Positions 53,251 through 63,090 of a stretch of 64,000 bases of DNA are shown here, one piece after another (positions within the stretch are counted from its first letter, which is position 1; each line of letters starts with the position of its first letter). The stretch comes from Mesostigma viride (taxonomy: Eukaryota; Streptophyta; Mesostigmatophyceae; Mesostigmatales; Mesostigmataceae), in the NCBI GenBank assembly GCA_009746045.1, contig RPFO01000164.1, forward strand, positions 3,125,374 through 3,189,373. Reading direction: 5' to 3'. The notes beneath the pieces are model-generated. The model had not been told where the DNA came from and did not search any database. It saw only the letters and a list, made by a program, of their open reading frames with translations. The translations under genes were made by a program, and so were the position numbers.

Positions 53251-56200
53251 GCCAGCTCGTGCGCTCCGTCTGGGATCGCGTGCGGCATGCCCGTGTCCAC
53301 GGGCGCCTGGTTGTTCCCGCTCAGACTGGCAACCGTCACGGGGCCGTGCTCGATCGGAGCCAGCGCGGGTGAGAGCGACTGCGACATGGCCACGGGACCG
53401 CTGGGCTGGGCGGGGGGGAAGAGCGCGCGTGCGGGGGAGGACTTGGGAGGGCGGTCCAGGGACAGGTCGGCCATCGCGGCACCCGTGACCAGGGTCGCCT
53501 TGTCAGGGGACGGACAGGGGCTTGGGTAGGGGTCGAGCGGCTCTCCTTGCAAGAAGCGGCTCAGCTGTTTGCTGGCGGCCAGGATGAAGCCTGTTGGGGT
53601 GGGGTGGGGGGAAGGACAGGTGGCGGGCATGCGGACTGTGTTAGAGTGGCAGGCATGCGGAAATTGTCAGGGTGGAGGGCACCAGAACATGGTTGAAGTT
53701 TGGCATGGAGCCATTCAACTGCTACCAGGCCGTGAGGTGGGAAATGGAGGTGCAGGAGGTCTGCAGTCATGTAGTGGACTTCAGCTCGCAAAATGGACAA
53801 GAAACTTGTTCTTGCCATGCGCACGTCAGCACAGTTCCCGGACGCACAACTCTCAGCTGATTGTGACACGAGGCATGGACATGATTCAGAGGGTCTCCAA
53901 CCCACAAGACCAGGTTCAAGGCACTCTCCGGCTTGCCCCCCCCGTTTGCAGAATGGGTCTCATATCCTCCAGCCCTGAGTAGAGGCCGAGCAGACATGCG
54001 AAACGAAAATAGCAAGGTGCCTCCCATCCTACCCCTGCAGGGATCCGCAGGCTCTTACCGTAGAAGGGCGGCGACGGCTTGCCCGGCCGTGAGCGGAACT
54101 CGGGGTGGTATTGTGTGCCCAGGAAGAAGGGGTGTGCGCTCAGCGGCAGCTCTAACACCTGCACATGCCACAGCGCAGCAGCGACATGCATAGGTAATCG
54201 GGGGAGCCCGTGAGGGGCGGGTGAGAGGTGAGATGCGCACTCGCCGTGAGCAAAACCAGGATGCACGACATCGTGATGCCCCGATAAAAAAACAGATACT
54301 CGGTAACATGCCATTATCATTATTATTACTATTATTATTATTGTTATTATTATTATTATTATTATCATTTCGGTAGCATATTGTTATTATATTTGACCCC
54401 CATCCACTGCCCACGTACCGACATGCGTGTGCCCGTCTCATCACGGCCGACGAAGCGCAGGCCGGCATCTTCGAGCTGCTTGACGAGCTCAGGGTTGACC
54501 TGCCGCAGGGTGGCAAACCGGGTGGGGGGAGATGGCGCCAACAGGGTGGTGACAGGGAACAGCACTGGTCAGCGTGAAGGCAGGGTGAAAGAAGAGTGCA
54601 GGCAGGATGCAAAAGGCATACCACGGCTTAACTCCCAAGGCCCCGCGTGCAAGGAGGGAATCGCCCAGATGCAGGAGCAAGCCTTAGGAGTTCACGATGG
54701 GGTGACCAACTTCCCTGCGTCTCACAAAGAAGTGCAGTCTGCGGCCATCCCAAACCCAAACCACCCGTGTCAAAAACATCCACGGGGACTCATGAAACAC
54801 GGCGAATCATCCACGAAGCGAAGCGAAGCTACAATCGAGCTCCATAAGGCTCGCACGGACGCGAAACATCAACCATCCACACAAAGGGCCGGGCCATACG
54901 GTGCCGTTGTGCAGCATTATCCAATACGAGGAACTTGCCTCGTAGCGATGCCTGTTGCGCTCGCTAATTAGGGTGTAGGGTGAAGAGTGTAGGGCCGTGC
55001 GGTGTTGTTGTGGGACTTGCCTCATAGCGATGCCGATGGCGCTCGCTGATGCGTGTGCCCGTTGCGTGATATCTGCGACCCGTCACGCGACGCGATGCAA
55101 GCAACAGGCATTGCAGAGCAGTGATTAGTGCGCAAGGGCAGGCACCCGGACCCGCGATGCATGTGTCACAATGCCATGTTTGCAGAGTGTGGTTGCTATC
55201 TGGTTTCTGGTTTCCGCCAAAGATTGAGCTCCGCCAGAAATTGAGGGCTGAGCAGAGAACAGCTTTGGTGGGGTCCCATTGCCGTCAGGATCCCCTGGGG
55301 GCCGATCGTGCACACGGAGGACCGAGCTTCAATCTCAAACCGTGCAGATCCCCCCGTGGAAGCAGGCAATCGCGAGATTGTGTCACGAGTGCAACCCGTG
55401 GTGCAAAGACCTGCTCGCTGCCAGACGCTTCCCTCTGGCCGCCGATGCTCTATGGCCATGCAGGCCCTGAAGCACCAGCTGCAGAGGAACCTTTCAAAAG
55501 CCTTTGGCCAACGAGGGAGGATAAGGACGAGGCCTGGTGGGATGGCAGATTTGGCCGCTGGGGTTGGATCACTCTACTCGCTGAGGCAGGGAATCGTGAA
55601 GCTCGGCAGGGCGTGGTAGAAATGACATGCCTAAAGGTGTTTGGGGTCATGGTAGGCAATGGTCAGGTCAGGGTGGGCAGTGGTAAGGCATGGAGCATGG
55701 TCGGGAGCCGAGGGGCGTGACTCACAGCTTGGCAGCGAGGCAGTCGGTGGTTTGCAGGATGGTGGTGCGTGCGCCAAGGCGCATGGTGCCGCCCATGTGG
55801 GTCTTTGAGATCTGCAAAGGGTCACGTCAGCCCACGACACGCCACCACAACCCCCCTCCAGAACCAGCCACACACAAACATGACAAAGCGCATATGCACA
55901 CACACGTGCACACACACATGAGCACCCATGAATGCATTAGGCCACAAACATGCAGGCATTTGCAGCAAATGCACACACAGACAGAATACTTTTTAATTAA
56001 TAGCATACCTCTAATAGCATACCTCCTGCCCGTCCCGGGTAGCTCCGGTGGAGACAGCGGCCACTTGGTACAGTACCCTGTGTAGGTCGCATGCCCACAC
56101 AAAGTTCCCCTCCCTCTAGCCGCTCCCTCTAGCCCCTCCCTCTAGCCCCTCCCTCTAGCCCCTCCCTCTAGCCCCTCCCTCTAGCCCCTCCCTCTAGCCC

Positions 56201-59200
56201 CTCCCTCTAGCCCCTCCCTCTAGCCCCTCCCTCTAGCGCCTCCCTCTAGCCCCTTTAGCCCCCCCCTCTAGCCCCTCCCTCTAGCCCCTCCCTCTAGCCC
56301 CTCCCTCTAGCCCCTCCCTCTAGCCCCTCCCTCTAGCCCCTCCCTCTAGCCCCTCCCTCTAGCGCCTCCCTCTAGCCCCTTTAGCCCCCCCTCTAGCCCC
56401 TCCCTCTAGCCCCTCCCTCTAGCCCCTCCCAGAGCCCCTCACTCTAGCCCCTCACTCTAGCGCAGAAATGCAGCAATACCAGGGGGGGCCATCCATCCCG
56501 CCGTAACTCAGCCAGCCCTGTCCTTGAAAAAGCATGTCAGGGCAATCATAAGGACCTCCCTCAACACTGCCCAATGCATGAGGCCCCCACTCCCCGGTCT
56601 CCACATCGTGCTACCTTTGCCTCTGCCTCTGCCTCTGCCTCTGCCTCTGCCTCTGCCTCTGCCTCTGCCTCTGCCTCTGCCTCTGCCTCTGCCTCTGCCT
56701 CTGCCTCTGCCTCTGCCTCTGCCTCTGCCTCTGCCTCTGCCTCTGCCTCTGCCTCTGCCTCTGCCTCTGCCTCTGCCTCTGCCTCTGCCTCTGCCTCTGC
56801 CTCTGCGTCTGCCTCTGCCTCTGCCTCTGCCTCTGCCTCTCCCTTTGCCTCTCCCTTTGCCTTTGCCTTTGCCTTTGCCTTTGCCTTTGCCTTTGCCTTT
56901 GCCTTTGCCTTTGCCTTTGCCTTTGCCTTTGCCTTTGCCTTTGCCTTTGCCTTTGCCTTTGCCTTTGCCTTTGCCTTTGCCTTTGCCTTTGCCTTTGCCT
57001 TTGCCTTTGCCTTTGCCTTTGCCTTCCCCTCCCCCTCCCCTCCCCTCCCCTCCCCCTCCCTCCCCTCCCCCCCCCTCCCCTCCCCCTCCCCCTCCCCTCC
57101 CCCTCCCCCTCCCCCTCCCCTCCCCTCCCCCTCCCCTCCCCCTCCCTCCCCTCCCCTCCCCTCCCCCTCCCCTCCCCCTCCCCTCCCCCTCCCCCCCTCC
57201 CTCCCCTCCCCTCCCCCTCCCCTCCCTCCCCCTTCCCCTCCCCCTTCCCCTTCCCCTCCCCTTCCCTTCCCTCCCCCTCCACCGTAATGAGGCGCAGCGA
57301 CCACCCACCTCGGGCATGAAGACGACAACCGGGGCCACCGTGTTGGCATCAAACTCGGTGCTGTTGGCGGTGGGCATGTTCATCACGTTGCGTGCGTACT
57401 CCACCACCGCCAGCTGGCATGGGGAAGGTCAAGAACACAGGCAGAGGCAGGCACGCCGGCAACGGCGTGAGGCAAGGGGCGCATGCCAGGGATGAAATCG
57501 AGGGTGTAGGGCCAGGGCGGGCGGCGAGGGTATAGGGCCCGTGTCACATGACAAACGGGGACACAGAGCATGCCAATACGGCAGCACGGCACGGGGTGGC
57601 CACATGCAGCATTAGCACAGCGACACAGCGCGGCATAATAAAGATGAGGGGACAAGGGAGGCGTGAGGAGTCTTATGTTTGCACGTTTGCACGTTTGCAC
57701 GTTTGCACGTTTGCACGTTTGCACGTTTGCACGTTTGCACGTTTGCACGTTTGCACGTTTGCACGTTTGCACGTTTGCACGTTTGCACGTTTGCACGTTT
57801 GCACGTTTGCACGTTTGCACGTTTGCACGTTTGCACGTTTGCACGTTTGCACGTTTGCACGTTTGCACGTTTGCACGTTTGCACGTTTGCACGTTTGCAC
57901 GTGTGCACGTTTGCACGTTTGCACGTTTGCACGTTTGCACGTTTGCACGTTTGCACGTTTGCACATTTGCATGTTTTCATGGTTTCATGTTAGTATATTT
58001 GCATGTGTGCATTCCCAACAAGTCTGCGAATGTTCAACACCCTTGGGCTCCCAAGTGGCAAAGGCCCTGTATCTGGGCGGTATGGGCCCCCTGCGCTGCG
58101 TGACTGTACCATGCCAAATAAGCACGAGGAAAGAGGCAGCGACAGGCCAGTACCCGCGGTCACTGGCGTCAGCACTCATCCCCGATACTCTTAATGAATC
58201 TCTTCCATTTGTGCTTGCACGCCCTCCTCCGGCGGTGTGGCTGCTACCAACAAACCAACACCATTTGGCTGGAAAGGTCTGCGGTGCTGGGCGCACGCGT
58301 ATGCTAGCAGCGGGAACGCACCTGCATGCCGAGGCAGATGCCGAAGTAGGGCACCTTGTGGGTGCGCGCAAAGTTGGCGGCGAGGATCTTGCCCTGCACG
58401 CCGCGGTCGCCAAACCCACCGGGCACCAGCACGCCGTCCACCGTCTGGGAGGGGCGACGCATGGCGGGGGCAGATGAAGGAATAAGCATGGCGGGCGCAG
58501 CAGAACGATACAGTTACATGTTAGTCACAGGAAAGAAGAAGGAAGAGGAAGAGGAAGAAGAAGGAGGAGGAGGAGGAGGAGGAGGAGGAGGAGGAGGAGG
58601 AGGAGGAGGAGGAGGAGGAGGAGGAGGAGGAGGAGGAGGAGGAGGAGGAGGAGGAGGAGGAGGAGGAGGAGGAGGAGGAGGAGGAGGAGGAGGAGGAGGA
58701 GGAGGAGGAGGAGGAGGAGGAGGAGGAGGAGGAGGAGGAGGAGGAGGAGGAGGAGGAGGAGGAGGTCATGGGCCGTGCGCCATGGAGCAAAGGCAAGGAG
58801 GCTAATGGACAGGATTATGAAGAATGAATAAGGAAACATTACATAGCATGAGGAAACGATATCGCAAGAAGAATGAATAAGGAAACATTACATAGCATGA
58901 GGAAACGATATCGCAAGAAGAACGAATAAGGAAACATTACATAGCATGAGGAAACGATATCGCAAGAAGAATGAATAAGGAAACATCACATAGCATGAGG
59001 AAACGATATCGCAAGAAGAGACGCAGGAGGGCAGCGTGGGCCAATGCAGCAACCAAAGTAACCTGAGAGGTTTGCCAGGGCGCATAAAAGGCATATCAAA
59101 ATCCGGAGTTTAACCGGACATGATGGCTACCGCCTCCATGCAGGAATAGGCAACTCAGTACGGAGTGGCTGGGGTGGTGCGAGAGCCGAGTGGTCACTCA

Positions 59201-59914
59201 ACCAGGTCACTCTACCACTTGTGGTCAGACGAGGTATCTCTAGAAAACCCAGGTAGACCAGGTTGTAGGAGGCACTGGCAGACGCAGGGTGCCATGACAC
59301 ATCCTCTCACATCATAAAAACGAAACATCAATGAAAAGCACGTAACTGCGCCCTACGCATGTCCTGCCAGGCTGGTTGTGTGGTTGACAGCAGAAACCGC
59401 ACAGGGCACTCTGAGAGTGTTTCCCTCGTGGCGCACGTCGAGCGCTCACGAGCACAGACTCCCACCATAAGCACGGAAAGGGCAGATGGCCAAAGCCTTA
59501 ACGTGGTCATGTGCATAGGGGACCCCATGACCGCCCCATGTGACCCCATGTGCAAACCCAACTGTGTCCCCCCATCCCCTTCCCCCACCCTACCCCACCC
59601 CCCGCCCCCCCGTGGCCGCACTTTGAGAAGTTAGTGACTCATGCCCCCCCCACATGACAAAGCGCCTCCATAACCCCCCCTTCGATCCCCAAAATTACCC
59701 CCACCAAGGCCCCAGTGTTAACAGCTCATTTACTCATAACTCTCTCATGGGCCCATGTGACACAAAACATCATCCACCATCCCCTTTCCCCCCCCCCTGC
59801 CTTGCAAAGTGCTTGCCTTCCGTAGCTATCACCCCCACCTGAGCCCCCCCCCCCCCCCCCCCGTTCCCACCTTGAGACGGCCCACGCGGCCTCACGCCCA
59901 TCTAATCCCCCCAG

Positions 59915-59945
<31 letters not shown>

Positions 59946-61037
59946 CCCCACCTTGAGTGCGGCCCACGCGGACTCATACGCCTTTGGGTTCTCGGCCTTG
60001 CGTGCGGGTTCCAGGTCGGTGGACACGACCCACTCGACGGCCAGCTTGCGGTTGACGGCGATGCACGCGTGCTGGAGCGCCTTTAGCACGGACAGGTACG
60101 AGTCGGACAGGTTGGTGTACTTGCCCACCATCGCGATGCGAACGACCTCGGTTAAGGCGTCCCAGCGGAACGCGCGGTGGCGCCACTCGGTGAGCGCGGG
60201 CGGGTGGAGGTCGTCCAGGTGGAGCTTCTTTAGGAGCGCCAAGTGTCCGCCTTGCTCCTCGAGGATGAGGGGGACGTGCCAGATGTTGGACACGTCGTGG
60301 ATGTTGAGGATATTCTGGGGCTTCACGTGGCAGAAGACGGCCAGCTTCTCCTTGACGGCGTGTTCGAGCTTCTCGGTGGAGCGGCAGCAGAGGAGGTCGG
60401 GGATGATGCCCAGCGCGCGCAGCTCACGCACGCTGTGCTGCGTGGGCTTGGTCTTCTGCTCGCCGACAACGCCGAGGACGGGGACGAGGGACACGTGGAC
60501 GAAGCACAGGTTGTGGTGGCCGACGCGCATCTGGAGCTGGCGGAGGGCCTCGACGAAGGGCATGGACTCGATGTCGCCGATGGTCCCACCCAGCTCGATC
60601 ACGCACACGTCGGGGGGGAGACCGCCCGGGTTGCCGTCCACGGGGACGAGCGCCACGCGCTCAATCCATTCTTGGATGCCGTCGGTCACATGCGGGATGA
60701 CTTGGACCGTCTTCCCCAAGTAATCACCTCGCCGTTCCTTCTCGATTACGTGCTGGTACACCTTGCCCGTGGTAATGTTGTTATCCCGCGTCAGCGTCAG
60801 GTCCAGGAAGCGCTCGTAATTGCCCAGGTCGAGATCCACCTCGCCACCGTCGTCGAGCACGAACACCTCGCCGTGCTCGAACGGCGACATTGTTCCCGCA
60901 TCCACGTTGATATAGGGGTCAATTTTTATGGATGTAACCCGGAGACCGCATGCCTGCAAGAGAACGCCAATACTGCTGGCGGTGACTCCCTTGCCCAGCC
61001 CGCTGACCACACCACCCGTGACGACGACGTACTTCAT
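53235..61037 (-). CDS. CTPS: CTP synthase (glutamine-hydrolysing), eight exons
   Basis: Exons, all phase-checked: 61037-59952, 58444-58322, 57413-57309, 55811-55726, 55072-55021, 54499-54419, 54158-54059 and 53590-53235. The product is 662 residues. It converts UTP, ATP and glutamine to CTP, the last step of pyrimidine nucleotide synthesis. The synthase domain is exon 1: [11 protein letters not shown]-loop, [38 protein letters not shown]. The glutaminase domain has the oxyanion glycines [12 protein letters not shown], nucleophile Cys399 in GICLGMQ, the MGGTMRLG loop, [13 protein letters not shown], and His529/Glu531 in TQYHPEF. Residues after about 560 form a Pro/Ser-rich tail of about 100 residues not part of the usual enzyme. 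The intron after exon 5 uses a GC donor (GAG/gcaagt). The introns hold almost every satellite in the right third of the window. Confidence 0.95.
54312..54370. repeat. (ATT)n array in CTP synthase intron 6
   Basis: Imperfect (TTA)n run with ttg and tca variants, between exons 7 and 6. Confidence 0.85.
54929..54975 (-). pseudogene. Duplicated fragment of CTP synthase exon 5
   Basis: cgagcgcaacaggcatcgct followed by acgag and gcaagt repeats the 3' half of exon 5 (cgagcgccatcggcatcgct, atgag, gcaagt), GC donor included, about 90 bases downstream in the next intron. The flank ttgcctcgtagcgatgcc is also shared. It reads SERNRHRYE in place of SERHRHRYE and lacks the upstream half. Confidence 0.75.
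55080..55720. other. CTP synthase intron 4, unique sequence
   Basis: Between exons 5 and 4. No satellite and no convincing nested gene; short open frames on both strands only. Confidence 0.5.
56103..56465. repeat. 13-bp minisatellite in CTP synthase intron 3
   Basis: About 27 copies of ctagcccctccct. A variant block (ctagcgcctccctctagccc then ctttagccccc) appears twice, about 130 bases apart, showing a higher-order repeat. Confidence 0.9.
56616..57285. repeat. Hexanucleotide (CTCTGC)n, (CTTTGC)n and pyrimidine tract
   Basis: About 37 copies of ctctgc (to about 56838), a short mixed join, about 30 copies of ctttgc (to about 57024), then about 255 bases almost purely C and T up to 57285, just beyond the end of exon 3. 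Long frames on both strands here are repeat artefacts. Confidence 0.95.
57677..57965. repeat. Octanucleotide (GCACGTTT)n in CTP synthase intron 2
   Basis: About 36 copies of gcacgttt with a single tgtg variant near 57902 and decaying units at the right end (gcacattt, gcatgttt). The decay shows which end is old. There are no spacers, so it is not a CRISPR-like array. Confidence 0.95.
58557..58766. repeat. (GGA)70 microsatellite in CTP synthase intron 1
   Basis: About 70 uninterrupted GGA triplets, preceded by gaa/gaggaa variants. Purine-only on the plus strand, (TCC)n in the transcript. Confidence 0.95.
58815..59020. repeat. 49-bp tandem repeat, about four copies
   Basis: gaatgaataaggaaacatta starts at 58822, 58871, 58920 (with a c) and 58969. 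The copies are almost identical, so the array is young. It is in the same intron as the GGA array. Confidence 0.9.
59844..59951. repeat. Poly-C tracts flanking a copy of the exon 1 donor
   Basis: C runs at about 59844-59862 and 59918-59943 enclose ccaccttgagacggcccacg (59868-59887), a copy of the end of exon 1 with its splice donor (ccaccttgagtgcggcccac at 59949). A third, weaker likeness (ggccgcactttgag) is at 59614. Confidence 0.75.
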
Positions 61038-61304
61038 CGCGAATGTGGGTCACACTGAGAAATGCCGCTTGCTCCAAAAAGCCTAGCCGCCGCCAACGTC
61101 TCCCCCGTGCTCCTGATTCCTCTTTCGGCGTAAAACCTGAATGCCCAAGTACGTGACCGGGGTCTGGTTATCCAACCCACCAACTGAAATGTTCTTCAAC
61201 CCAGCTCCTCACGCCACCACGCACTTTGGCAATATGCGCGTGGGAAAAAATTGATTTGCGGCTCGCTTACGTCTGCTTCGCCCTGTCGGACGGGGGATTT
61301 GGCA

Positions 61305-61323
61305 TTTGGCGCGGTTTTCCCGC
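61305..61323. promoter_or_regulatory. E2F-like motif pair upstream of CTP synthase
   Basis: tttggcgc (61305-61312) and ttttcccgc (61315-61323) stand side by side 270-290 bases upstream of the ATG at 61037. Both fit TTTSSCGC. Inference: S-phase control of a nucleotide-synthesis gene. Confidence 0.5.
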
Positions 61324-61940
61324 TTTAAAGGCACACGGAAGATCTGTTAAGGGGAAACGGGACGGGGGACCCTTTCAAGGAGGAGAATCTCGCCTCCGAG
61401 CAGGCTGCTGGCTGGAATTTGGAAATCCGGCGATACTTTCATTACACAGACATTACAGTACACTGTCCAGTCTGTCCTTTGACACCAGTGACAAGTGTCA
61501 GTAAAAGCACTATTGCGACATGTGTCAGCAGTCAATACGCGCATTACAACTTGGAGCAGGTGTGCTCCAGGCATGAGGCACGTGCATTATTTTGTCGGCT
61601 ATGGCAAATTGGCAGTGGGCTAGAACCAACTGGTTGAAGGCCAGCAGTGTGCCTTTTTAGTGAGGATGCCAATAGCATTGTGTACATTACAGCGCACTTT
61701 GTCGTAGACTTTCCCCACTTCGCACAATTCGCATGCGTTCTGGCCGTCCTCTTGGTTCCAAGTTGTCCACAGGTGTATTTATTTGGTCCATGGATGAGGT
61801 ATTCTGCTGTGCTCCGAACCATTTGCTCCTGCCAGATGTTGGCGAGATGGCATCTATTACTTGTAGGACGCCCCGTATTGTAATTGGCAATATAAAAGCT
61901 GTTTGCTACCTACTTTGAGTTTTCGGCTGCAGGAGACTCG
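61324..61940. other. Intergenic stretch
   Basis: Nothing coding or repetitive recognised. Confidence 0.4.
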
Positions 61941-61944
61941 GACT

Positions 61945-62285
61945 CCAGAACTTCCTTCTGCTTTGAAGCCTAGATAATTCAGAAGTATTACGGATGAATA
62001 GCGATCCCGTCAATGTAGTTTTCACTGGCGACGTTCCGCAGGAATGACCGGTAGCGTGTGTTCAGGCCGATTAGCCTACCTGGTCGTCATCGGCTTCTGG
62101 TCCTGCTGCTCGTACGGCGGCTTGGCGAATGCGGCAGTCATCCCCTCCGCTTTGATCAAGCCGTTCACGCGTGTACGTGTGCACACCTCTGGTCTTTTTC
62201 GGAAACGCTGAGGTTCAAGAGCGTCCTTCCTCACCAGGCTGTCCAGGGTTGCGCAATTCTCGTGCAATGCGCTCGGTATCATTGC
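61945..62285 (-). CDS. Weak candidate gene, unrecognised
   Basis: On the minus strand an ATG at 62282 opens a frame through LDSLVRKDALEPQRFRKRPE and VNGLIKAEGMTAAFAKPPYE to a donor AG/GTAGGC near 62092. It joins in phase to a segment SENYIDGIAIHP (donor GTAATA) and then to a final exon ending near 61945. The first part has a natural composition, but the start and end are uncertain and another frame (ASKQKEVLESESPAAENSK) competes for the last exon. No family recognised. Confidence 0.25.
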
Positions 62286-62289
62286 ACGT

Positions 62290-63090
62290 TTTGTGGTGCC
62301 TTTTCATTTCTACTACAACTTCGTTGTACTCTATCTCGCAACGATTTTCCAGCTTTACTGTCACCCAGTATGTGAAGGCCGAAGACGGTGTCAGAGGCCA
62401 CGGGAATGTGCAGGACCCTTGCAGCTTAGCCAACCCTTGAATGTGAAATGTCGTGTGACTTGTCGCCTAAGGTCTGACCGCCTTACCGAGATGCCCATAG
62501 AATCAACCTAGTTACCACATTGCCTATCACATTCAGTTAAGTGCCTAACGGGAAAATTCCCATCCTTTTTCCTGAGGCGTCCAGCGATCTCCATGCTTAG
62601 CTGCATCAGAAGTAAGTTTAAGGATAGTTTGGGGGTTCCCATGGTAAATTTATCGGTACACTGTACTGGCCGCATGCAAGATGGATTGCCACCCACACTT
62701 GCTCAGTTCACCCAAGGACCTGTTGGGGCTCGTAGTGACCGTAAATGTACCAAAGTGTCCATTAATTCGTCAGCTGTTAAGCTGTACGTTGCTACATTAA
62801 CTAACAGTATGGTTAAGAAGCAATCACATTCCTAGCTGCCTAGCCAGCCATTTCTGCACCCAACTACCGCTAATGGCGATGTTTCCCTATTTTGGCCATG
62901 TCTAAGACATAGCCATCTAGCGATTGCGCGTCACTGGTCGTGCACGTGTTGTGCTAGTCTCAGTACATTCGCTGACAAAGGCTTGGCCCTGACACTTCTT
63001 CGCACCCTCCCCCATCTCCGTCCCCTAACCCCATCCCACCCCACCCCACCCCACCCCACCCCAACCGCTCATGCATTCCCCAGCCCACAG
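62290..63090. other. No gene called; probable 5' region of the following gene
   Basis: The exostosin-family gene enters at 63091 in phase 1, so at least one upstream exon exists. I could not find it here with confidence. A (CACCC)n-like run lies at 63035-63062. Confidence 0.4.

Noticed and set aside
56508-57495. Frames of 220-320 codons made of Pro/Leu, Ala/Ser, Lys/Ala or Gln/Arg repeats
   Set aside because: They are all readings of the hexanucleotide arrays and pyrimidine tract in an intron of CTP synthase.
57383-58103. Cys/Thr/Phe and Cys/Lys/Asn repeat frames, possible CRISPR-like periodicity
   Set aside because: The 8-base unit repeats with no spacers, and the frames are artefacts of its 24-base coding period.
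58356-58839. Poly-Gly, poly-Ser and poly-Leu frames
   Set aside because: They are translations of the GGA microsatellite.
60243-61058. Plus-strand 271-codon frame
   Set aside because: It lies antisense to CTP synthase exon 1, whose protein sequence is unmistakable.
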